This document shows positions 35,331 to 44,144 of a DNA stretch of 64,000 nucleotides, one piece after another. The notes beneath the pieces are model-generated. The model was not told the DNA's origin and made no database searches. It saw nothing but the letters and a program-made list of their open reading frames with translations. This DNA comes from Trichosporon coremiiforme (lineage: Eukaryota; Basidiomycota; Tremellomycetes; Trichosporonales; Trichosporonaceae): the NCBI GenBank assembly GCA_039545355.1, contig BCJJ01000003.1:682001-746000 (forward strand), written 5' to 3'. The translations under genes were made by a program, and so were the position numbers. How positions within the stretch are numbered: position 1 is the stretch's first letter; the number at the start of each line of letters is the position of its first letter.

Positions 35331-36173
35331 GGCTCCTCCCAACACCGTTACCTTCCCACTTGCCGTCGACGGCGTCGGCAGCAACAAGAACATCCTCCAT
35401 CGCATCGAGACGACGACAAGGCATTAACGAAGATGAAACGAAGCCCGGGGGGCGCACGGACGAGGAAATGTTTAAGAACGATCTGCGACACGTCGTACGT
35501 GGGGCGTCGCTGGGCTCTGTCCAGTGACCGACCACAGTGCCACCGTTTACTAGTGGACACTACTTCCACGAAGGCGCACCTGTATGATTTCATTCAACAT
35601 CATACTGGCGTAATACCGGCAATGCAGTCTAGTCTGCTGTGCATATGTAACCAGTGATGTACGAAACTGTGAACGGGGCGATCGGGATGCATATGACGAT
35701 GTCAGGGATCTCCGCGTGACTGTGGAGAGGGAGGGGAGTCACCGCGCCGATGCACGAGCAAACAACTGGTAGGGCGAAGGCGATTGCGCAGCGCGGTTAC
35801 ACTGCCTCGCTGGTCTGGTGACCTTGGCTGTAACCTGTGCGGTGCTGCGCCCTTTCACCCCACAGATGCGACGCGGCTGTGGCACTTCAGTCTGGCTTGA
35901 GGCACCTCCACTTGTCATGCAACCACTCGATGCCCACGGCTCTGCACCATGCTTTCGATCCTTTTCAGACCACTCTTAGTCCCCTGAAGCATGAGAAGAG
36001 ACTCTGAGGAGATGCAAAATGCCTCCCAGAGCCTGTGCGCTCCCTTGCTTCTCATCGGGGCCCTGAAGAGCCCCAACCCTCTCAGGAGCATGCCAACGCC
36101 ATCTTCTGGTCCCTCCTTCCATCCTCTTTCACCTTCAAGCCTCCAACAACCCCAAGAGGGCCTGGAGACGAGC
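35331..36173. other. Gap between tRNA genes
   Basis: No gene supported; ORFs are short and unsupported. Mixed composition, no repeat structure noticed. Confidence 0.4.
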
Positions 36174-36178
36174 AAAAA

Positions 36179-36285
36179 CGATGTTGACATGATTCGAACA
36201 TGCGCTCCCGAAGGAAGTTGATTTCAGAACCTCTCCCGAAGGAGACCGTTCGAGTCAACCGCGTTAACCACTCCGCCACAACACC
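36179..36285 (-). tRNA. tRNA-Ser(CGA) with intron
   Basis: On the minus strand: acceptor GGTGTTG pairs with CAACATC; D arm GCGGAGTGGTTAACGC; anticodon stem GTTGA/TCAAC with loop CTCGAA. An intron of about 26 nt contains a CTCC..GGAG hairpin. A long variable arm (CTTCGGG-type), typical of serine tRNA, follows, then T arm GCATG TTCGAAT CATGT. Five Ts follow the 3' end (AAAAA at 36174-36178 on the plus strand). Confidence 0.88.
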
Positions 36286-36562
36286 GATGGCAGGGGCCGC
36301 GCGGCGCAGCACTCGCCGACGGCGCCGGGGGTGCGAGCGTGGGACGAGCGCTGGTGGCAGCGATATAATGGTCAGGTAGCCTGGAAGATCCAGGTTGGCG
36401 ATGGCGGTGTCTTAACGAGCGGATCAGGAGGTTACTCGAGTCCCGGAGTTCAGAGTTAGCTTTGTACTGTGTCCGGTGAGCTGCAAGACTGTGACAAAGG
36501 TACTGCGACGGATGCATCGATTCTATCTTCCTGTACGTAGGACTCCCGACGGGGTAGACAGC

Positions 36563-37362
36563 TTAGAGCCCACTGGGGGACTTCTCGATCTTGGGCTTCA
36601 TCTCGGGGTTGGGGGCTTTGCAAGCGAGCTTGCTGGCGCCCTTGACAACCCCGGAAGGTCAAGGCTGCGAGGAACTGTGGAGTCATCTGCTTGTTATACA
36701 GGTCATCCCTGTTTCCGCTGATAGCCGCCGCTGGCCGGTCGGTGAGAGCGCAGTTGCCGTTATTGAAGTGTCCCTGCATCCGCAACGGGCGATAGGAGTC
36801 GACCTTGCTCTGCTTGAACGCCTTGTCAAGGTATTCTGAATGCGATCTTGAGCGAGGAGAAGCCTTGATCGATTACGGCGTCGCCGGTGTCCCAGCCGAA
36901 CGTCAGCTTCAGCAGCCCGATATCAGGCAGCGCACCGCTGTCAAGGCGGGGAGAGACGACGTCGCAACCCCACGCGCCCGGCTATTAACCGTGTTGTACG
37001 TCTTCGAGACAGAGTTCGCGCATCCCTCCATGCACACACCCTGAGAGTCCTCGAAGGCCAGTTGCGCAGAGAAAATTGTGTCCCCGGAAGGGTAGGACGA
37101 ACTTTGAGTTTTCCTTGAGACACGGCTGCCCCGTGCCGGATGAACCGAGGGCATAGGCGTCCGTGAGCTGGCTGCTCACCTCAACTTTAACAAAACAGCC
37201 CTCTCGGCATGCACCCGCCTCAGTGTAGAAGTAGTTGTCGCTGTCTACCTCGACATTCCAATCCTCTGGAATGCCCGGAGCGGCAGCGGAGCCAAGCGAC
37301 GCTGCCACAGCAGTCGTGACAAGGCTAAGGGTGATGGCAGGGAGCACAACAAGGGTGATCAT
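36563..37362 (-). pseudogene. Decayed gene for a small secreted protein
   Basis: The minus-strand ATG at 37362 begins a clear signal peptide (MITLVVLPAITLSLVTTAVA) followed by a Cys-containing secreted-type sequence (EAGACREGCFVKVEV). Protein-like sequence continues to TAA at 36565-36563 (MKPKIEKSPSGL), but only by changing frame about four times: near 37090, 36980, 36855 and 36650. Three of these lie at runs of C or G. None of the gaps offers an acceptable intron (minimum seen here is about 34 nt). Read piecewise it would be about 250 residues with several cysteines. Family not recognised. It is either a pseudogene or a gene damaged by assembly indels; two indel-like sites share the sequence CCTTCCGGGG. 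Confidence 0.55.
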
Positions 37363-38442
37363 GGCGGTTTGCGATCTGTGATCAACTGATCCTACCGTGT
37401 TGCGATGGGCGATTGGATGAAAGGAAGGATGTTGGGAGACTCACTGCATTAGGAGGTCGCCTGATTTTATAGCGGTCAGTTCATCGTCCTTCGCCACTCG
37501 AGCGGTCAGTCGTCACTCTGGCCGGTCGGGGTCCAGCTTAGCCAGCCCGCAGCACCCAGTCGACAGTGTCCAGACCATCTTCTTTTGAACTCTACGGGTA
37601 GGGGCACAGAGCCCGATGTCGATGACCGAGCAGTTCGAAAGCAATATCGTTGTTAGCTTGGAAGCTGGTAGCGCGCCGAGAGTGAGCAGCAAAGAATAAG
37701 TGCAGAACGCTGGTTTCAAAGGAGTGCAATTCCCTGCCCGCTACTTCGTTGAGCGGAGCGATCAGGTGTCCTCATTCCTCAGACGGGGCCAGGATGGACG
37801 AAGCTGCGGTCCAAAGATAACGCGTCTAGTTTCGAACCGATCTTGGCACGGTGCCGACGGACCAATTCGACCCCCGCCACACACGACCGCTACGATTAGT
37901 TCACGGCCATGGAAACCAAAACCTTGGCACGCGAGGGCGTGCCTCGCCGATAGCTGTGCAATTCATGAGCCCCCTCGCGAAGAATTCACCCGGTACGTCG
38001 AAGCACGCTGAAACACGGTCGCGACGTCCCCTTCCAAGACACAGCACGTCGGAAAATCTCAATTAATTCCTGAAACTCGACCGAACTCGGCAGATTTCGG
38101 TGGTTCTCGGCCAGCAGGAACGCGTATTCGACGCGCCGTGTCCTGCGCATGCGTCTAGAGTCCTCCCGCAGCCGGCAACGCTCTTTCGAGGGACTTTGCG
38201 AGCGTCTATGGATCTGCGGTAAACAACTGTTAGCTTTTAAAGCTGGTTGATTCCGAGCGATTGTGTAGCAGCGTGATAGCTGCAGCCGGGTGGCAGTGTG
38301 ATGACTGGCACTGGTAGGATGATGATATTAAGGAAGGTGAATGGTGCATCGTCGAATGGTACAATGAGAACTACGGTTACATGTAGCAGACACGGTGGCA
38401 AGAGTGTAAGATGAGGGCTAAGTAAATGACAGTGATGTCATG
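37363..38442. other. Gene-poor gap
   Basis: Begins with the leader of the decayed secreted-protein gene. No supported ORF. From about 38220 the GC content drops noticeably until the LTR-like fragment at 38443. Confidence 0.4.
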
Positions 38443-38512
38443 TGTTGGAATTAGCATATAAGCGGTCCAGCAGCCTAATAGTAATTAATTCCCGTTTTTC
38501 CATATCCCAACA
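38443..38512. mobile_element. Possible LTR fragment upstream of tRNA-Gln
   Basis: 70 bp starting TGTTGGAATTAGCATATAAG and ending CATATCCCAACA, so the termini form the TGTTGG/CCAACA inverted pair typical of Ty1/copia LTRs. It lies 54 bp upstream of a tRNA gene, a preferred site for such elements. No target duplication is seen (TCATG before, GGACC after) and it is very short, so chance is possible. Confidence 0.3.
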
Positions 38513-38566
38513 GGACCTCCACTCGATCATGTCGTTTTCCAACACAACAACAACCAAAAACATATG

Positions 38567-38638
38567 GGTCTGATCGTATAACGGTTAGTACACAAGATTC
38601 TGATTCTTGTAATCTGGGTTCGATTCCCAGTCGGACCT
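38567..38638 (+). tRNA. tRNA-Gln(CTG), copy 1
   Basis: 72 nt. Acceptor GGTCTGA/TCGGACC, D arm with TATAACGGTTAGTA, anticodon stem CAAGA/TCTTG with loop TTCTGAT (anticodon CTG), T arm CTGGG TTCGATT CCCAG. A T4 follows at 38642-38645. Confidence 0.92.
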
Positions 38639-39341
38639 TGCTTTTGCAGGTCTCCTCGCCGAAAGGTCGAAGCGACTCCATCTTTTTGAACGGTTGGAGG
38701 AAGATCATCGATGGTGGCGAGATGAATGTGGGGATGGATTAATGCCGAAGCGAACTTGAGCTAACGGGTATTTGGTGCCGGTTTAGTGCGAATCGATGTC
38801 GTTTTGGTTTCATCCATGTCTGTGTGTGGCGGACGTGCATGGCTCGATGACGGCTTTCAGGCTCGCATGAGGAATCACCATGCAATGCGAAGGGGAGGAG
38901 AGGCTGCTGTTTCTCTCCCGACACCCGCTGTTTATGTGCTGACAGAAGCCATCGCCACAGCATGAGGCAGCAGGCATTTTACAGTTTCAATGGTGAGAGG
39001 GGACAGCCTAGGGCTTCTCTGACTCCCTCAACACAAGCAGCAGGCGGCGAGCAGTACAGGTAGCTCTTGGGTTCTAGTGTCGCTTCTGCACTGCACCCGA
39101 CGTTCAACTGTAGGAGTCAAGCCGTTCCAAACTAAAATGGGCAGAGTTCCGACTGTCCGGCCCCGACGCAGTACCCTGTCTCGTCGACAAGTCGAAACGG
39201 ATACCCAAAGGAAGCCAGTCAGTAAGCTGAAGCCACGTCTCATCAACATCCTGCACCCCGCCCCGAAGCGGAGGGATCGCAGAAGAGGAATCGAAGGCGC
39301 TTGGGCTTGTGGGACTGATCATACAGCCCACGTGGTGCACA
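38639..39341. other. Gap between the two tRNA-Gln genes
   Basis: No gene supported. The sequences flanking the two tRNA-Gln copies do not resemble each other, so this does not look like a recent tandem duplication. Confidence 0.4.
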
Positions 39342-39477
39342 TGTTGGAATCTAAGTCGCTGGATGCCCGAGTGACAATGCGACTCGCAGCGCGACTAGAC
39401 AGAACTGATTGATTGAGATGGTTGCATAAGAAGGCCAGGAGGCCGTTTATATATCTGCAGGCATCTAGAGAACAACA
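39342..39477. mobile_element. Possible solo LTR remnant
   Basis: Begins TGTTGGAATCTAAGTCGCTG, has a TATA-like box (GTTTATATATC at about 39447) and ends near GAGAACAACA, which is LTR-like in layout and upstream of the second tRNA-Gln. The 3' boundary is uncertain and no target duplication was identified. Confidence 0.3.
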
Positions 39478-39669
39478 AGGCTAGCTGCAGGCTGTCGGAA
39501 GGCGCCAGTGATGCCGAGAATGGGTGTTGGGTGTAAGAAGCATGAGAACAATAGAACGTCAAAACGGGGGTGCTGCCGAGCACTGGGGTGGGGGTGATGG
39601 GCAAGGAATCACCTGATTTTACCGGATATAGAGCCACTTCCTACATCCGATAGCAGCGAATTAAGGCAC

Positions 39670-39741
39670 GGTCTGGTCGTATAACGGTTAGTACACAAGA
39701 TTCTGATTCTTGTAATCTGGGTTCGATTCCCAGCCGGACCT
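39670..39741 (+). tRNA. tRNA-Gln(CTG), copy 2
   Basis: 72 nt, identical to the copy at 38567 except for the last acceptor pair: GGTCTGG/CCGGACC here, GGTCTGA/TCGGACC there. Anticodon loop TTCTGAT. TCCTTTT follows. Confidence 0.92.
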
Positions 39742-39878
39742 CTCCTTTTGCTACCCGCTCCGCCCATGCTCTCCTAGCCAGCCAGGCAGAGTTTATGGCC
39801 TGAGAGGCTCCAACAGCTGCACGGTCATCAAAGCAGTAGAATGGTGTCAATATACATGCAAGTCTAGGTAGTGTACAA

Positions 39879-41194
39879 CTATGTATCCATGTCCATGACC
39901 TCCCAGCCCTCGCTCAGATGCTCCTTACCCTCCACGTCGGGCTTGCTCGCTCCCCATCTCGCGTGCTCGCATGTCAGGACGCTGGCGACGACCTCAGAGA
40001 TATCGAGGCTGAAGCCCATGTGCTTCACCGTGTCCGAGGTGCTGGGCTCGTGGGACTTGCACCCGAGCGTCGGTGACTCGGCCGTCAGCGCGATCAGCTC
40101 GAGCACCGACATCGCGGAGACGAACACGCCGTCGCTGCCGGGGAGGAAGCGGGGTGTGTCGTTCTCATCAGAGCTCTTCCGCCTGTTAGACGGCGCGGAG
40201 CGGAAGCTCTGAGGCCCGATGCCGATGCCGAGCACGCCCTGTGTGAACGCGAGGTAGGCGGCGGAGTGGCACAGGAGCGCGAAACTCTCGAGAAAGTGCT
40301 TGTGCTTCTTGTACGACTTGAGCACAATCTGCGCTTTCTCCTGCTTGCTCCCCGCGTGCTTCTTCGACACATACGCCTTGCTCGACATCCACAGCAGGTG
40401 CTTGTCCCGCCACTTCGTCGTGCTGAGGAAGGGCAGGTTCGCGATCATGTACGGCCGCCCGACGTGCTCCTGCTCACTGAACGTGGGCATGAACGGAATC
40501 GAAATGGAGAGGTACCGCGTCATCAGGCTGAGCAGATGAATGATGTGGAGCACGATAGCGTTTATGTGGAGTGACGGTTCCAGCCGGAACAGCTCTGGCG
40601 AGGAAGGCAGCTGTAGCCCCGCGATCTCCCAGGACTTCCGCCGCTGCACGCCAAAGACATCGACCACTTCCCGCACCAAGACGCGCCGGGCGTGGATAAT
40701 CCGCTTGCCAACCTCGTGCTGTTTCGATCGCACGAGCGCAATGTTGGCTCGCAGGTCGGCAGCGTTCGGTCGATCCCGCTTGGCGTTCTCAATCACCTGT
40801 GCCCGCTGCAGGTAGTCGGACCGAACAACAGCGTCTCTGGCTGTTTATTAGCTCAGCTCTCCCCATACAAAGCTCACCTTTCTTCACCTCTGAGGTTCGG
40901 GCCTTGAGCTGCCGCCGTAGTGACGCCACCCGCTCCTCCGCGGCCGCAACCTCAGCCCGCAGCTGTCTCCACTCCTGGGCACCTCTCGGATGGTCGTGTC
41001 CTCCCTCCAGCAACTTCTCGGCGCGCCTGACGGCGACGTCGACCTGCTGCTGGACGTTCTTCTTGATCACCGAATGCTGAGCAACCCTTGTACGTCAGCT
41101 CGTCTGATCAAACCATCAAAGCTCACCCTTCCCGAATGCAACTAGCGCAGTACTGGCTCCTCTTTGGGAGGTTGCAGCAGGGACAGTTGTACAT
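39879..41194 (-). CDS. ATG14: Autophagy-specific Vps34 complex subunit Atg14
   Basis: Targets the Vps34 PI3-kinase complex I to the phagophore assembly site. Exons 41194-41127, 41086-40878 and 40834-39879 join in frame to 410 aa. The N-terminus has two CxxC pairs (C4-C7 and C16-C19). It is followed by a long coiled coil with heptad-like Glu/Lys/Leu content (about residues 40-130) and the Atg14/UVRAG domain (VLVREVVDVFGV..., then WEIAGLQLPSS, and later WRDKHLLWMSSK). The C-terminus is WEVMDMDT. The cysteine pairs and absence of a C2 domain favour Atg14 over Vps38/UVRAG, which shares the domain. The second intron ends CCAGAG: the frame requires the later AG. Confidence 0.82.
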
Positions 41195-42318
41195 GTTGGA
41201 TCTTCAGTGGCCGCCGTGTTCTCTGTCGAGCATTGTTGATGGTACGACGGTTCTTCGAGGATTGGATTGTGTAAGATAAGATTGGGACGTCAATGACGAT
41301 ATCGCGGCAGTAGCTGAACGGCGCCTCCACAGTCGGTCGGGCAGCAGGTCAACATGAGTGGCGACGGAATCAAATTCGATCGCCTGGCAGCAGTCCTCAC
41401 CGCTGAGAGCGCTAGCGGCTGGCCCTGCGCGAGACAGCACTACGCGAAACGGCAAGGGGATGGGCAGAGGGAAGGACTGCGCCTGTACATGGGAAAAAGG
41501 GGAAGCCTCGGACCTCCCTAGCCTTGCCCTGGACGACCACGCGCGCCCGCAGGCTTGCTGAGCCCAGGTATCAATTTCAAGCTTCCAGGAAAAGACGCGA
41601 GACCGCGACCGGTACGGCACGACGACGCGGTTGACACGTCGAGCGCCCATGCGCCAGTGCGTGCACGCACCTTGCCTCCTAGGCCCTATAGCAGTCCAAG
41701 CCATCACGGAGATGAGAGCACTTTCACCCTCACCTGAACCAAACATGAAAACAAAGTCTCACGATCTCATGCCTCCCCATGCATCAGATCCAACACAAGC
41801 AGCACCATGACGGTGTGGCGTGCCCCGTGGTCACAGGAGCAGTTATGCATCAGACGTGGAAACATGAAGACGCGGGATGAAGGAGCTGGTGCGTGGATGG
41901 GGAAATTAGAGCTCCTCGACCCCCCTCGAACAAAGTGACAATGTCAGGAGCTGAGGTTAAAATCGGGAAGCATCAGACTGGAATCATAACACTAGGACCC
42001 AACATCTCGCGTTTCAGCTTTCAGCCTCATACACTCATCCTCGTATCCTCGGGAAGCTCTTCGCTCTTCAACACTTCCCTCCGTCCACCCTCTCGGTGTC
42101 ACCTCAGCACTCGGCGTCGCTTGTCCGTCCTCACTGTTTCTCGCCTGCGCTGTCCCATCCCGAGTGTCCCTACGCCCTTCCGCCTGTGGACCCTTCACTC
42201 CGCTTTTTCGCCCCTCCCCTCCCTTCCTCATCCACCTTCTCTCCCACTCGAGAATTCGTGTCTTCTGTCCACCGTTTGAACGCCTCGCCAAGCCTCGACC
42301 TCGAGCCCCATTCCAGCC
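41195..42318. promoter_or_regulatory. Divergent promoter region, ATG14 / SHO1
   Basis: Holds the upstream region of ATG14 (minus) and a C/T-rich SHO1 leader (about 42040-42318). No additional gene or specific factor site recognised. Confidence 0.45.
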
Positions 42319-43475
42319 ATGCTCAACGGTGGCCTCGACTTTGGAGGCATTACCCGGCAGCCGGTGTTACTAGGCACCTTTGCCCTCGCCATTCCGGCCT
42401 GGGTCATTGCATTCGCTGGACAGTGTGCTGCTGAGGCTCACTACAAGGGCCATGGCACTGCTGTCGGCACTATCTGGTTCGGCATCTGGGTCCAACTGTG
42501 AGCTTTTGGGGAGACTTACGAGCTGACACTCCAGGTTTGTCATCGTCTTCTTCCTGTACGTCGACCGCACGGCTATACGCCCAGCTGATACTGATCTCTA
42601 TACAGCCTCGCCGCGCTCAGCGACGGAGTGATTCACTACCGCCTGCAGCTTTCCATCTTCGGCGCCATCAGCCTGGTCTACGCCGTCACCGGCACCAATG
42701 GTGGCATCTACACCACGGATGGTAGCTACATTGCCATGGCTGTCGGCTGGCTTATTCTCGCCATCGTGGACGTGCGTACAGCTACTGCTGCCTCAGCTGA
42801 CATTTACAGATGATTTGGCTTCTTTACCTTACTTCGGAGGACGGCACTTTCCTCGGTGACATCCTGGGTAGCAACTGGGGTGGCAGTGGCTACGGAGGTG
42901 CTCGCCGCCCTGCGCAGATGAACGACATGGGCGGCTACGGGGCAGAATCTGTCGGCCTTAGGAACGGCGCTGCCGACCGCGGAATGGTTAGCCACGACCT
43001 GGGCACCACGAACGGACGGTACATGATGGACAACGGCTACTCGTCGCCCATGAACGGTATGGCCCAGTCGCCGCAGAAGGTCCCTCAGATGAGCGCTGCC
43101 GCACCCGTCCGCGAGGTCATGGACTCGCACAGCGTTTCTGGCCAGTCGGCGCAGTCCGGACCTGGTGGCGAGCCGCAGTTCAGGCATAAGGCGAGGTGAG
43201 TGCGAAGCGGGTGTGGGAACCGGCATACACTGGCGTGGCTGTGTGGAACGACGACTGACATCCAGGGCGAACTACGCATACTCCGCCTCGCCGGATGATC
43301 CTAACGAGGTGTCATTCGCCAAGGGCGATGTCCTCGACGTTGTGGACACGACTGGAAAATGGTACCAGGTCCGCACTCCCGCGGGACAAGTTGGAGTGAG
43401 TGAACCAAGCTATAAGCTCCGTTCAGGCAAGCTGACGTCCAGATTGCTCCTTCCAACTACCTCACTCTGCTGTGA
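42319..43475 (+). CDS. SHO1: Osmosensor SHO1
   Basis: Plasma-membrane adaptor of the HOG pathway that recruits Pbs2 through its SH3 domain. Exons 42319-42497, 42535-42555, 42606-42771, 42810-43195, 43266-43395 and 43443-43475 give 304 aa. Four hydrophobic segments lie within residues 15-135 (TFALAIPAWVIAFAG, FVIVFFLLAAL, FGAISLVYAVTG, VGWLILAIVDMIWLLYL). A Gly/Met-rich cytosolic linker follows. The C-terminal SH3 domain, about residues 252-304, shows ANYAYSASPDDPNEVSFAKG, GKWYQVR and IAPSNYLTLL. The second exon is only 21 nt and supplies part of the second membrane span. All phases agree. Confidence 0.93.
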
Positions 43476-44144
43476 TCTGAGGCTGGTCCCGGATTCGACC
43501 CATAACGTTCTCGTTACGCTACGCAAGTCACGAAGACTGAAGGGGTGTATGCTGCAGCTGGACCGCCCGGCGTTCACGCAGCAGGATGATCAGGTGAACC
43601 GAACAATGTCCACGAACGATGTGCAAGTAATCAGAGCCAAGTCAAGTGTATGTAGTTTCCGCGTCAGCGTGTGTGTCGGTCGTGCGCTCGGCTCCTCAAG
43701 AGCCTATGAGTGCACGCTTCGGACGACGTATAGCATTCGGCGACCATACATTCGCCTACGCAAGCCCAACCCACCGCACGGTCATTTCTGGTCATTCTGA
43801 AGTGCTCCCATCCTTAAGCTCGCTCATAACAACAACCGTCATATATGCCTTGTCTTTTCGTGTTAATCTACCGATGCAACAACATGTCCCAAAAACATGT
43901 CCCAAAAACATGTCCCAAAAACATGTCCCCGACCATGTCTCAGAAACACGTTCCCGAGATCGCGTTTCCGGACAAGTGTTCCGCAGCACCTCCACCCAGG
44001 TTTGACCAGGTTTGCGGCGAGTCGTGTCTGGATCATCTCGGTCATGGCAAGTTACATTAAACATGAATTGTGTCTAAAGATTGATTGATTCTACAGATGG
44101 TTGTTGCCCGCTAGTCTCGATCGAAGATCGGGTGGACATCAGGT
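43476..44144. other. Convergent intergenic region, SHO1 / COG8
   Basis: 3' ends of two convergent genes with no ORF supported. It contains the 13-bp tandem repeat at 43882-43930. Confidence 0.45.
43882..43930. repeat. 13-bp tandem repeat, about 3.8 copies
   Basis: ACATGTCCCAAAA repeated at 43882, 43895 and 43908, with a partial fourth copy at 43921. Diverged copies (ACCATGTCTCAGAA, ACACGTTCCCGAG) continue to about 43960. Each unit contains ACATGT, a palindrome. Confidence 0.95.

Noticed and set aside
43882..43960. CRISPR-like array
   Set aside because: Direct 13-bp tandem units without spacers; a simple minisatellite in a eukaryotic genome.
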